The position numbers and the translations under genes are program-made. Below the pieces are notes generated by a model. That model was not told where the DNA came from, made no database searches, and saw only the letters and a list, made by a program, of their open reading frames with translations. Positions 45,474 through 56,288 of a DNA stretch of 64,000 nt are shown in pieces. Numbering within the stretch: position 1 is the first letter of the stretch; every line of letters begins with the position of its first letter. The stretch comes from Lentinus brumalis (taxonomy: Eukaryota; Basidiomycota; Agaricomycetes; Polyporales; Polyporaceae): NCBI GenBank assembly GCA_001792895.1, contig MARA01000070.1, forward strand, positions 38,501 through 102,500, read 5' to 3'.

Positions 45474-45484
45474 AGTTTCGACCT
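45474..45484 (-). promoter_or_regulatory. Self-priming primer-binding site, Gypsy copy 2
   Basis: AGGTCGAAACT on the minus strand, two bases from the LTR and exactly complementary to AGTTTCGACCT at 45670-45660. Conserved in both copies. Confidence 0.78.
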
Positions 45485-45486
45485 AA

Positions 45487-45854
45487 TGTTACGACTGATC
45501 GTCGAGGGGGATCAGGAAAGACTCACGAGACGAGCAGGGGCGTCGACGAGCACTTGTGCAGCGAGAGCGGAGCAATGCTCGACGATCAGGGCTGGGGACA
45601 AGATGTATTGAGAGAGGTATCTACAGAGCGAAGTACAGCTTGGCTTACCTGGGGACAAGAGGTCGAAACTGAGGGTCCCCAGGTAGCGCTGGTGGTCTTA
45701 TATACATGAGGGAACAATAGTGTCAGAAGACAATAGCGTGAGAGACATCATGGATGAAGACAATAGCGTGAGAGGGACCATGGGAATCATGGTGATCGAA
45801 CAATAGGATGACTGGGAAAGGAAATGAATAGTACCAGGGAGGCTGTTCGTAACA
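45487..45854 (-). repeat. 5' LTR of Gypsy copy 2
   Basis: 368 bp; TATA ATGTATATAAG on the minus strand near 45700 and predicted transcript start AGTTTCGACCT at 45670-45660. It is ten bases shorter than copy 1 because of changes in the U3 short repeats. Confidence 0.93.
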
Positions 45855-45859
45855 CTATG

Positions 45860-46148
45860 AGTCCTAAGCACGCCCGCACGTCTATGAACTGAGGCATCCC
45901 GAGTGATCCTCCAAGTGAAGTCAAGTACGATCCGATATCAGAAGTAGTCAGGCATACATACGGGGTCTCCGATAGGCCCAATCGCAGTTCCATCGAGGAA
46001 CTATTCATCATTGACTCACCTTATCTCTACCTACCTTTGCAGGTTGAACATCATAACTACACGAACGACTGAGGTGAACTCTGATCCCTGTCCAATCCGA
46101 GAGCCTCAGGTGAAAGCTATTCTATTGAAGTAACTTTCACGCACATCA
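45860..46148. other. Right end of the unknown insertion; no gene
   Basis: Continues the 38410-39602 unit after Gypsy-2. No protein-like frame. Confidence 0.45.
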
Positions 46149-46152
46149 CCGT

Positions 46153-46597
46153 ATGTTTTAGATCACATTTTCGAATCTCCAGCGCTCCTCCCCAGTGTGG
46201 TGCCGCCCACTGCCCGGTGGCGCTCCCTCCTGCCGTGCCCGACGGCGCCCTCTTGCTCGACGGCGCTCTCTTGCTCGACGGCGCTCTCCTGCTCGCTGTC
46301 TCCCCGCCCAATGGTGCTGTTGTGCCTGCGCCTGCCCGCCCATGTTGCCGCCACTCTACCCACCACCTTCCCATCATACGGCGCGATCTCCTCGACGCCT
46401 TGGCAGTTCGGCACCATCTGGCCACCCGCCGCCGCGGCGATACAGTTGAACGCGTGCCCGACGCTGGCCGGCGACTGGCAGGGCACTGTGAGCAGCGAGA
46501 ACATTGAGAAGGACATTGTGTCGGCGTGGCGCAAATGCGCGCAGGGAAGCATTCTGGTTGTCAGGCACCGAGCAAAGCTCCGAAGTCCCGGCATTCC
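46153..46597 (+). repeat. Left TIR of KDZ element, inner half
   Basis: Inverted match to 56289-56692. It starts TATGTTTTAGATCACATTTTCG. It has three copies of an 18-bp unit (CGACGGCGCTCTCTTGCT) where the right TIR has one, a length difference of about 36 bp. Both copies keep a common frame including IEKDIVSAWRK and QGSILVVRH, so a gene piece is buried in the TIR. Confidence 0.88.
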
Positions 46598-47137
46598 GGA
46601 CAATGCTCCCACCCCGCGTCGTGCGCCATCGGCGATGGTCTGCTAGTCTCTGTGTGACTAGTGAGCTGATGGTGTTGTGCAAGATAGCGCCAGCGGTGAG
46701 AATAGTGGGAGTGTTGCGTCCACAGAGGAGAAGATGAGTACTGCCGGGCAAGGAAGGTTAGTATCATGTAACATGATACTAGCGTTGTATGCACCCTCGT
46801 GGCTGGATCGCAAATCCGCTAGGCGCTTCGAAGGTGTGGACCGTGAATATGTAGCTGTTTTGCGAGCCTTTGCACAGCGCAGGGAAGCTCAGCATAAGTG
46901 TTGGTGTTGTGGAGATAATGGCTCTGAGGGCATGTAATAAGTTGAGGAATGTATGATATGTCATCGCTGTGAGGCAGCACAGGGCAGCACAGACGGCATC
47001 TTGCGAGTGTGGGCGTGAGATATTGACTTCGTTTACTTGTTCACGTGCCTCCAGCACTGCGTACTTGCAATCTCGCGTCTGCTTTACCACTCACTACACC
47101 CTACTCGACTACTCTCTTCTTGCTTCACGTGGATGGC

Positions 47138-50100
47138 ATGAGCTCCGGCAAGAAGAATGCGGGCTCCTGGGTCTCCTTGTCCGTCGATGTCCGCACTTTG
47201 CGAGGTCTCGGCCGCTCAGCTCTAACCACGAACTTGAAACTGTCTCAGAGCTGGAAGCGTTGCAAGGAGGCCAAGTGCGACCACCTTCATAAGATCTCGG
47301 GTGAGTATTTGAACGTGTTGTTGTATCCTCATGATGCTACTTCACCGTAGGACTTAGCTTTGGAGAGAGAGATGAGCTGATGAACATGGAGGGCGGTGAT
47401 GGCGATGATGACGAGTATGAGGCAGGCATGCGCACCATCCCTCCAGGGGAAGAGGGGATGTTTATGAGCCATGCTGGTGGAGAGGATGAGTTGTGTAGGA
47501 GTCTCTTCAAAGGGAGCGCTGCGAACAAGTGAGTCATTCTCACTACGCGATGTTACCGCTACCAATACTTCACAGCAAACGGTACGACGCGCGTACCCTC
47601 AACGATCGTACGGAGCGGCGCAACAAGGAGTGGGGGCTACAACTGGACGACCTGGTCACCGCATATCTTACGTGGCAGGCGCACATTGTGTCTGAGCCCA
47701 CGGACCCTGCCGAACCTGAGGGACTCGCGATTGATGTCCTCGCGGTCAACTTCTTTGGTGAGTGTTTCCATGTACGCACGCCTCGAACCACTTTGTAACT
47801 CAGGACAGAAACGGCACGTCGCACATTCCTGCGCCCAACCACGTCGACTGCTGCCAATGTCGTTCTGGTGCTACAAGGTTATCTGGGAACCGCCCCAGTC
47901 CACCCCTCCATTGCCGTCTCTTTTCAGGTCCTCGAGGCATACCGTCAGTACCACTGGGCGTGTCCGCGTCTCAGTATCCAGGCCCATGTTCGCGCTCTGT
48001 GTCACCTGCACAAGGTACGCACACCTGTGCTGCGTCTGATGTGCTACATACTGACCACTTGAGAAGATACCTTACTGAAAGGGTTTCGTCGAGCAATTCA
48101 GTCACATCTACGACGTCTATTTGAGCATACTCCATGGTATTGACTCACACGTACGTACCGTTCTCCGGCAAGATAGCGCCGACTGGCGCATGCAGAACGC
48201 TTGCGCCCCCTGCCTGTATACCCTCGAGGGTGAACGCCGCCTCAAGCACTCGCTGTTGGTGACTATGGACGGCAATCAGTCGTTGAAACTCGTTGACAGC
48301 GTGTTCCGCGCAGGAACACCACTTGCAGACTTGCGTGCTTCTCGTACTGACTTCTGGATTCCTCTGGAGGTAGTCGACCAGTTCAAAGATGAGGTTGGCA
48401 AGGCGAAGGTGAGTGGCAGTCCCTCTGCGTGTCCCGGTATGTCCTGACAGTATGGTAGCGAGCAGTGGGCGCGGCGATCGTAGCCGCGGCGTTGGCCGAT
48501 GCCGACAGCGCCGGTGACGCCACTCTGGAGGACGTCACCACTGATGATAGCATGTCTCCTGAAGACATCATGTCAGTGTGCGTAGAACGCTGGCGCGTTG
48601 CAGGGCCGGAGGCACGCAAAAAGATGTTTGCCCTCTTCGCTGTCAGCGGAGTGTTTGTGTGTCTCTGCCGCCACGGCCACATTCTCATAATGTGCGACAT
48701 GATACGCAGTGGGGAGTTGTAAGTACCGTGCTTACTATATGATGCCGTAAGACTGACTATTGTACATGGGCACAGGATGAAGTACCCCCTTGCCATCATC
48801 AACAAGCTGCTGGAGGTGTACGGGCCGGACGTGCTTGTGGGGTATGACATCAGGTGCGAATTCTCGAAGATGCTCGAGAACAGCTGCTTGGGTATGTGCG
48901 CCAAAGAGAAGGGGCTAAAGTACATCTTCCCGGCATTTCACGGGCATAGCCACAACCGCGGGTGTCAAGTACGGTTCTTACCCCTTTACTTCTCTGGCGC
49001 AGGCAAGGAGGATTTCGAAGGATGCGAGTGATTGTTCTCAGAATCCAATTTGCTCGCCCCGGGGACCCGTCTCGCCACGCCGTTCCACCGCCATCAAGCC
49101 ATCGAGCAATTTGCCACGTTCTGGAGTCATCAGAAGCACGCTGAATCAGGTAAGCTAAGCGCGCATGGGCAGGTTGCCGACACTGACGCTCGCCCAGGGA
49201 ACTTCATCTACGATAACTACAAGCAAGCTCTGGGCATCATCGCCTTGGACTCGGAGGTGTTCGACACCCTTGCCAGCACCCTCGGTATAACGCACGACAA
49301 CTGTGAGCGCTATCTGCGCGAGGAGCGTGAGTATCTCGCGAAATGCAAGACCGAGCCACCCGAGATCGCAGCAAAGATTGACTACATTGCCGCCCTCGTA
49401 CGTTTGGAGAAGGCTGGGTATGTGTATTTGTTACCGGATTACTATCATGCTGACATCTGTGCTGTGCAGAACCGAGGCTGAGGCAGCCCGCCAGGCGGCC
49501 AACTCCATCGACCCGTTCATCAACACTAACAACACGAAGGAAGCCTCGAGGCGAGAAGCTGAGATCACAGGGCTACGTACGTGGTCGCATACGACATTCG
49601 CACGCTACATGCTCGCTGAGGAAGAGGCACTCCGCATGGAGGAAGATCTTGGGCTAGCCCAGCAATGGCTGCCTGGCTCCCCAGAGTACACCGACGGCGT
49701 GCGCGAGCTAGGCTACCGGAAGTATCGTCGCGCCCTCGACCACCTCGAGCGACTCGTCATCCAGCGCATGTTTGAACTCACAAAGCTCGGAATGAGCGGC
49801 ATAGGTACGTAGCACACAATCTCACGGGCGGGCTGCTCTGATGGAGATGTAGGGTATAAGATGCGAGAGAAGATCGGGAAGGCCCTGAAGTCACGCGCGG
49901 AGGCCATCCGCAAGGCTCTGGAAGAGTACAACCAAAGTGCTTCCGCACCCAGACCGCAGCGGCCGACACTGTCCTGGAACAACGTCATGGAGATGGCGTC
50001 GCTGGCAGAGTTTGACGTCCTTCGTGATGCACGCGGGGACGTCTGTGAGTTCCCGTGGGCGCAGCGGCTTCACCGGCAGGCGATGGGTTTCCACTTCAAC

Positions 50101-50559
50101 ATTATCTGGGCTCAGGAGGAGATTGAATGCCTCAACGTGGAGATACCGCGGCTGTTCACGTCGCTCATCGATAGGCACACTGATATGAAGAACGACATCG
50201 CCTCACTGCAAGAGCCCAACCCCGTGCTCGCGCATGAGCTACAACTACGTTGGGAGTATGATGACCATATCAGTGCGCGCATCGCCGCTCGCTTGTACCA
50301 GGCCTCACAGCTACCGGGTTTTACAGGCACGTTGGCTGCTGGTAAGCATGTGGGACGTGAGGCTGGAGGATCAGCGACCACTGAGCTCCCGTCATGGGCT
50401 TGTCGAGCACTGAGCGCAACAGATGCGAGTGCGACCCACGGTGAGGACGCAGATGACGATTCTTCGGCGCTGCAGGAGGAGGGTTTACCTGGAGTGGAGA
50501 ACAAGCAGGATGCAGGGCACCTGGTCGACTTCTTGGACCGTTTGGGGGACATAGGATAG
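47138..50559 (+). CDS. KDZ-family transposase (one in-frame stop)
   Basis: About eleven exons: 47138-47300, 47351-47528, 47576-47757, ~47804-48014, 48082-48408, ~48459-48720, ~48777-48968, ~49003-49147, ~49199-49420, ~49472-49804 and ~49851-50559. The chosen start is MSSGKKNAGSW; the ATG five bases earlier stops at once. Family landmarks: RTLNDRTERRNKEW, YRQYHWACPRLSIQAHV, DVYLSILHGID, NACAPCLYTLEGE, VTMDGNQSLK (first acidic residue), VCLCRHGHILIMCDMIRSGE, PDVLVGYDIRCEFSKML, FHGHSHNRGCQ, LFSESNLLAPGTRLATPFH, FIYDNYKQALGII. A TGA at 49029-49031 lies between FEGCE and LFSESN, where relatives have Arg. The third-to-fourth exon join is one base out of frame. KDZ transposases cut and paste DNA; this copy looks inactive as read. 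Confidence 0.88.
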
Positions 50560-51683
50560 TATCTGTGCTACCTAGGAAGTCACCGCTGTGATACAGATAT
50601 CATTCACTGTATGGACTCAGCATCGCACGCTGCCCCGTCCCTCTCTGACTGGCGAGTGCCCCGCCTAGGTGCCGCTGAGTTCATGGCAATTGCAGGCTCA
50701 TAGCAGGACTGTTTATGCATACAGTGTCGTGATCCAGGAGACATCGAGAGCGTGCACATCTGGGGCCGATGGATGGTGATCGAGGGCGCGGAGACAAAGG
50801 CACGACATGTGGATATCAATTTCTTGGAGATACCTGTGGCGGTCTGTCCAGGACGCCTCTCAAGGATATCATGTGCACAACCATGGGATTTGAGATGGAG
50901 CCACAAGGTACTTAGTGCCCGACGTAGAAACCCGTCTGCCGGAGGGTAGTAGAGTATACAACACGAATCAGATACACGGGCTCCAACTTGCGCTCGGGTG
51001 CCGTCTCAGACCATATAGTCATTGTTTTTGGTAAGTACATCTACGTTGAGATACTGCTGTATGGCAATCATCCGTCGAGGGCAAAGTTGTTGTTTATACC
51101 CGGAGTGCCCGCAAGTACTTAGGTGCCGGCAGTGTTACAAGCACGTTGCTCGTACCCGCCCTCGCCCGCGAATCTCATCAGACCTGTGCCATTTCACCAC
51201 CTGAGGCTGCCACTATATACTGGCAGTGACTCTGAGCCTAGAGGACAGTTGCGCAGGCTGACTGACTTAGGTCGCTAACCAGGAGGGTAAGTGTTACAGT
51301 AATACTGAAAGCGCAGTCGCAGCAGCCACTGCACGTGTGCGTCTACTTCCTCTTCACTCTACTCAACGCTACCATGTCAAGCCTCAATCTCACTCTCTTC
51401 TCCCACTCTGAGCGGTGTCTCATGCTTCATACTCCCTCTCCTAGCGTTGTCCGAGGGCACTTGAAAGGCACCCACCACATTCCTGGTTCACGTCACCCCG
51501 GATGCTCCAAGGAGTACTTGCACGACTGTTCTCGGACGTCCTCCAAGATGGGTTGTTCTCTGCCTCTTTCAACGCCAGGAATGCCCTGCGTGTACCCTTA
51601 CATAAGTGCGTCGACGCCGCTGCTATATATCTGGCCGCAAAATTGCACGCTCTGCCTGCCTCTCTCTCCCCCACACCACCACC
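50560..51683. other. Intergenic; promoter of the next gene at its end
   Basis: No protein-like frame. A TATA-like TATATAT at 51624-51630 lies about 55 bp before the ATG at 51684. Confidence 0.45.
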
Positions 51684-52836
51684 ATGGCTACCCAGGGCGA
51701 CCTTAATGCCGTTGTCCCGCCCAACATGTGTCGATACTCATCCATCGGGCTCAACTCTATCATCTCCCTCCTGCGCGATCTACCTCAGTTCAAAGGTGTT
51801 CCCGAGGTGCAGCTTCGCGAAGCTGCGCTCGGCTTCCTCGTCGCCGGTGCCAAGCACGGGAACCACGACCTCGCGTTGAACCAATTCCACCCTCTGTACC
51901 ATGAGGTTAACGCCAAGCATCAGCCTCTCAAATGGTGTCAGGGCCTGCGAGACCTTCAGCTCGAGGCGATCATTGATCATGTACATTGCTTGTGCCTGTA
52001 TACCTCGAAGTACTCGCTGACCGCCCTGCAGATTTGCGTCTTAGATCAAGCCTCCGGGGGTGCCTCGTTCTTCATCCACTGCCCCGGCACTCGTTGCCCC
52101 GGCACTCCTCCCGTCCCCAAGGAAGCCAAGATGGACGTGTATCTCCCCAGGCCCCTCACGTCGTGCCCCGACGTCGGCATTGCCCTGTCATACATGGTCC
52201 AGTACTTTGCCGAGAGGGTCGCTGTCCCGGCCATGGAGCGCTGGGATGTGGCCAGTGATGTTGGCTCTTGGGGAGGACACGCTGCCGGCCACCCGTACGT
52301 CGACCGCGGTGCCGACCTACCCATCATTCCTCTGTCTACCACCCCGCACCATGTCATCTATGGCCGCGTGCCGGGGCAGCTCGAGCAACTGATCGCTGCC
52401 AACTATAACCTTGCTCAGCCCGCCCCTCCTTCTGTCTCTACCGCGACGACGACGGTCCCTACCGCGGCCCCGGCCGCCTCGGCCACGCAAGGTCGCGAAG
52501 AGCACGCCCCAAGTGCCCCGGACACGCCTGTCAACAACAAGGGCAAGGGTAGGGAGAATGTGCCCAAGGAGATCATTCGTATGGTCTCCCCGGATGGCAA
52601 GCCTCACATCAAGTTGTGGCACTCGTCGCTTGACCCGTACACCGCCGAGGACCTCTGCGTCTTCGCTGAGGCGCACTACAAGCCCGATGGTCGCCTGAAG
52701 TCGCGCCCGTCGGAGGCCGAGGTCAACGAGTTGCGGGAGATCGTCACCGCTCTGCAGACCCGCATCGTCGAGCTCGAGGAGCAGAACAATACTCAGGAGT
52801 TCCAGATCCTCGGGCTGCGTGCAGCCTTGAACGGAG
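51684..52836 (+). CDS. Unknown protein in KDZ element, first exon of ~384 codons
   Basis: I do not recognise the family. ATG 51684 sits in CCACCACCATGG, a strong start context, with a TATA-like box at 51624. The N-terminal ~270 residues look globular and rich in aromatic residues and Cys/His (NMCRYSSIGLNSIISLLRDL, HVHCLCLYTSKYSLTALQIC, FFIHCPGTRCPG, DVGIALSYMVQYFAERVAVP). A Thr/Ala/Pro-rich linker is followed by PDGKPHIKLWHSSLDPYTAE and a coiled coil (EAEVNELREIVTALQTRIVE). The exon ends at GGAG/GTAAGT (52836). Later exons could not be traced with certainty; 53371-53799 is a candidate. The frame is intact, unlike the adjacent transposase. Accessory role in the transposon is inference. Confidence 0.6.
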
Positions 52837-53370
52837 GTAAGTCGACTTCCCTCATCTCTGTTGAACTCGGAGCTCTATCTCCGGTTCCTGTGACGGCGTC
52901 AAGTCCATACTTGCACGCAAGGACGCATGCAGTGCACCCTACTAGCGCCCCGACGCGCTAGCGGCTGCCTTTCTTCCTTTCCGATATATCGGTGCTTCTT
53001 TATGTTTTCCATTTCCCGGGATTGAACTCTTGACCTCCGCACTTTTCATGCATTTTTCTTTTCGCTCTTTGTTGATTTTCTTTGGCGCTTTTCTGGCTGT
53101 GGCTGTTACAACTGTATAGCTTATGTAATACGCACCGTAGACAGTGCGCTCGTCGAGCTCCGGGGTCCTTAGACTTCACAGAGCTCGACATAGGTGTGTA
53201 GATTCGCTTTTGTCAATATATTAGACTTCACAGAGCTCGACATAGGCCGTTGTGATCGCTCTGAGGCACACTGCAGCCAACAATCTCTGCGTGCTCTTCT
53301 CTGACATAGCATTGACAGGTCGTGCCCGGACCATTGACGACGTCCGTGGCGCGGGCACACCTGCTCGCAG
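52837..53370. other. Probable intron or intergenic stretch with a short direct repeat
   Basis: TTAGACTTCACAGAGCTCGA followed by CATAGG occurs twice, at ~53170 and ~53221. A pyrimidine-rich region (TTTTCTTTTCGCTC) lies at ~53052. No protein-like frame. Confidence 0.4.
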
Positions 53371-53799
53371 CACAACTGCGGACACCTTCGGGCAGTCATC
53401 ATTGCGTTCGCCGGCCCCTTGCCCCCCGTCTACATCGTCCATCGCCTCTATCTCTTTGGTATCGTCAATGTCGGCGTCGTCGCCCAGCACACCGACGTGC
53501 CCCCGCATTGCGCAGCCTGTTGCACCTCCCCCGACGGCACTCACCATGAGCCTGCAGCTTGCCCCCAGCGCGTGCTTCGTACCCCATGGTTCATCTTTGG
53601 CCCTGCGTCGGACGCTGTCATAGTGGCGCACTCCCTCCCTAAGGCGATGCACGGTATGCTGCAGGATGTTGCGGACGAGTTCGCAGTTCAGCATTGGACC
53701 ATGAGAATCCGTCAGAACTTCTTTGGCTGCTCTCTGGAGCTTGCTGAGGAGCGCGTCGCCGCCATGAAGGATGACATGGCCGCTGCCCACCATGGGTAG
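53371..53799 (+). CDS. C-terminal exon of an unknown protein in KDZ element
   Basis: Frame read HNCGHLRAVIIAFAGPLPP, VYIVHRLYLFGIVNVGVVAQ, HTDVPPHCAACC, TPWFIFGPASDAVIVAHSLP, FAVQHWTMRIRQNFFGC, then LAEERVAAMKDDMAAAHHG and a stop. It opens after a CTCGCAG acceptor. The sequence looks globular and conserved in style (buried hydrophobics, a final amphipathic helix). It may be the last exon of the gene at 51684 or a separate gene. Antisense frames over the same stretch (e.g. 53221-53802, minus) are longer but poorer in protein character. Confidence 0.4.
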   Translation, partial: HNCGHLRAVIIAFAGPLPPVYIVHRLYLFGIVNVGVVAQHTDVPPHCAACCTSPDGTHHEPAACPQRVLRTPWFIFGPASDAVIVAHSLPKAMHGMLQDVADEFAVQHWTMRIRQNFFGCSLELAEERVAAMKDDMAAAHHG

Positions 53800-54174
53800 C
53801 AATGTGACGCCCTCGTGTCGTCAAGGACCTTCACCGTCGCTGTATCTGTGTCTCGCTATATGTCGTTGCTCGCATGTATCTTTCTTGCTGTGTGATACCA
53901 CTGTCGTATGGCTCGCTGTTGTATGGCTCGCTGCTGTGTACTGAGCTGGTGTCTCGCAAAAAAATGTTCTTGGTGGTCGTAATTCTGTGGCGTGAGCATG
54001 CGAGTGAGAACACTAAAACATAGAGAACGCTAAGACTGGAGCAATACAACTTGCTTTGTAGGCAGCAATAACTAAACAAGATGTGATGCCGTCTCCACCG
54101 CTACAACTTATTTTACTCCCTGCACCCCCCCGAGCACCGTTCTCCATCCCTCCGTCCCCCTCCCTCTGCCCGGG

Positions 54175-55674
54175 ATGTCCGCGGATGTTTCGACCACTGT
54201 CAACTACGGCCCCCAAGCCGTCGTAGCTGCCAAGCCTATATTGCCCACCCAACGTCGCCCACCAGCTGCAATCAGCAGGCAACAACGCGCCCGAGGCCAC
54301 GCGTGGTCGAAGGAGAAGGCCGAGAACCTTGAGCGAGACCTGTCAAAGTGGTTCGAGGACGCCGTCGAGTATTCGAACACCTTGTCTGTACGCTACGGAA
54401 ACAAGCCGGAGTTCTATCTGGGCAGGATGTTCACCGGCGGGGCTTCGATGCAGAAGGGGAGGGAGCCATCTGCGTATAATGCTTGGGCCCATAACCTAGC
54501 GAAGGAAGCCAACAAAAGTGAGTAAAGGTGTCCTTGCCAGCTCTCCAGAGACTCACCTACGACGAGATGCCGACCCAGGAGAGGCGGTCAACCTTATCGA
54601 CCTCAAGCGCGAGCACACTGAGGAATACTATCAGCTCACCACGGCTGAGAAGCGGGAGCTCATTGATGGCTTCAAGGACGTGCATGATTCACATTCCATG
54701 GGCCTGCATGTGAACCCTCGAGGTTGCGCGCAGGACGTCAATACTGTCTGCGCCAAGATAGAAGACATGGTGAGTATCCTCCTTGTCTGCTGGCTTCGAG
54801 AACCGCGACTCACCGCTGGGTAGCTTGTTGGACTCAAGTGTCGTGCCGGCGTCGAGGGCTTCTACTGTATCTTCAAGAACAACTCTGAGATTTGACTGTG
54901 GCCGCGGTGGTACTTCACATTGCCACAGCTCAACCGGTACCTCATGGGTACGATCAAGAGGTGGGATGTGGAGAAGATCGGCGCGATGGGCAAGGTGTTC
55001 TCGATCGCGGGATGTGACCTTATGGGTAAGCCTTGCTCGATGTCTCATACTTACATTGTCTCCTGCTGATTGTGTTCTATTGACAGTGTTCTTGCGCAAC
55101 GGCAAGGCTCGTGCTGACTGGTTGAAGGGCGAGATCAGAGACAAGGTTAACGGGATGCTCGGTACGTCGCTGACAACGCGTTGCGAACAATCAGATCATA
55201 CTTATCTGCACCGCAGTCAAGATTACGGGTAATAACAAAGCAGTCATGCAGTACAAATCTTACGACAAGGAGATTGTCTGCCACTACGGCATCGAACTGA
55301 TTGGTTGGACTCACGACGTCTTCGCATGTCCATCAAGCCTCCCCGCTACGCTCGAACCACTGAAGACCCTGCTCGACGCCATCAACAACGGAGCTTGCTA
55401 CTTTCGCCGCCTCGACACAAAGGAACTGGCCAAGTGTTGTCGAGTGCTTGAGTCCAAGACTGCTGAAGGCACCGTCCTGGCGCGGAAGGAGAGGCACAAC
55501 AAAGGGAAACACCGCGGACCGTACCGCCCTCGCAAGAAGCCTGCACGCGACGTCAATGAGGAGGAGGTCGAGGAGGTCGAGGAGGAGGAGCACAAGGAGG
55601 AGGAGGAGGTCCGTGGTCCTCGTCGCAAGTGTTGCCGCGTCGCAGCTGCGGAGGAGTTGTGTGATGACGAGTAG
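54175..55674 (+). CDS. KDZ-associated basidiomycete protein with acidic/basic tail (one in-frame stop)
   Basis: Five exons: 54175-54517, ~54558-54770, ~54824-55021, ~55087-55159 and ~55216-55674. Exon 1 (MSADVSTTVNYG...WSKEKAENLERDLSKWFEDA...REPSAYNAWAHNLAKEANK) has a faint HMG-box-like ending. The middle has EYYQLTTAEKRELIDGFKDV and VNTVCAKIEDM, then VGLKCRAGVEGFYCIFKNN. A TGA at 54893-54895 interrupts before LWPRWYFTLPQLNRYL. The C-terminal exon has MQYKSYDKEIVCHYGIELIG, basic KHRGPYRPRKKP and an acidic EEEVEEVEEEEHKEEEE run. I know this layout as a recurrent hypothetical family in Agaricomycetes near transposons; its function is unknown. DNA binding is inference. Confidence 0.6.
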
Positions 55675-56288
55675 TGATTTGTTGTGAAGGTGGCATGTAT
55701 ATCTTCTTGGTGTTGTCTAGGCACAACCCTTGCGTGCTGCTGTGTGTCCTGAATGTCATCAAAACGTATGTTGCGCGCCCCATAATACTTGCATGGTGGA
55801 CTTGTCTTGCGCAGTGACATGGAAGGTCAAGGGCAGGTTTGGCGGTGCCCGATGCATGCCCGATTGAGGGCTGATCGAGGACGCGTGCCTCAATCTGATG
55901 GGATCTGCGCACACACGATAACATAGCCAACACACGGGCATGTGTCTTCCAGTCACTGCTACGTACTTATCTACTGAACACTACTACAACGTCTCGCCCT
56001 CACCGGTGGACTGCACGGGCGGGTGGGCCTGCTGAGCTCAATATCATGCTGTGACGCCACGAGGCTAATGAAGGTTCTGTGCGACCCCAAAGTGGTAAGT
56101 AATCGTAGCTGAACAACTCGGAACGAGAACATACCTAAGCTCCAGTGTGTTTGACCATGTTCCTCCCTCGCCTGCTCCCGCATCATTGCACTTACTCCCT
56201 CACTACCAACAGCGTGTGTCTGACTCTCACAGCAGCAGCATGCCAGCTGCACTGTGAACAGCTACGACGGAGACGCAGGGACTGTGGT
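55675..56288. other. No supported gene before the right TIR
   Basis: Probably the 3' end of the 54175-55674 gene and spacer. No protein-like frame. Confidence 0.4.

Larger units (their letters stand above)
39603..45854 (-). mobile_element. Gypsy (chromovirus, Tf1/sushi-like) LTR retrotransposon, copy 2, nearly intact
   Basis: 6,252 bp with 368-bp LTRs (39603-39970 and 45487-45854) that read as identical, ends TGTTACGA/TCGTAACA, and perfect 5-bp TSD CTATG (39598-39602 and 45855-45859). Same family as copy 1. Gag is open; pol is open except for one missing base near 42905. This is the younger and better preserved copy. Confidence 0.96.
38410..46148 (+). mobile_element. ~1.5-kb insertion of unknown class (with Gypsy copy 2 inside) in the left KDZ TIR
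   Basis: The TIR sequence stops at CCGT (38406-38409) and resumes after a second CCGT (46149-46152). The insert starts TGTCACGC and ends ACATCA. Without Gypsy-2 and its duplication it is about 1,480 bp. It carries an acidic 209-codon ORF and then a U3/promoter-like block rich in CATTGTC motifs with TATATAAG at 39471. TG...CA ends and a TATA box suggest a solo LTR or a truncated LTR element; a 4-bp duplication is compatible. Confidence 0.6.

Noticed and set aside
39603..45854. The two Gypsy copies as a single segmental duplication
   Set aside because: Each copy has its own TSD (AACAT and CTATG) and different host sequence outside the LTRs, so they are independent insertions.
51022..51204. Small Cys-rich frame (CCLYPECPQVLRCRQC)
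   Set aside because: Only 60 codons, with no start context, splice partner or second copy in the window; chance is likely.
53221..53802. 193-codon minus-strand frame opposite the 53371-53799 exon
   Set aside because: Longer, but poorer in protein character than the plus-strand reading and against the direction of all other genes in the KDZ element.
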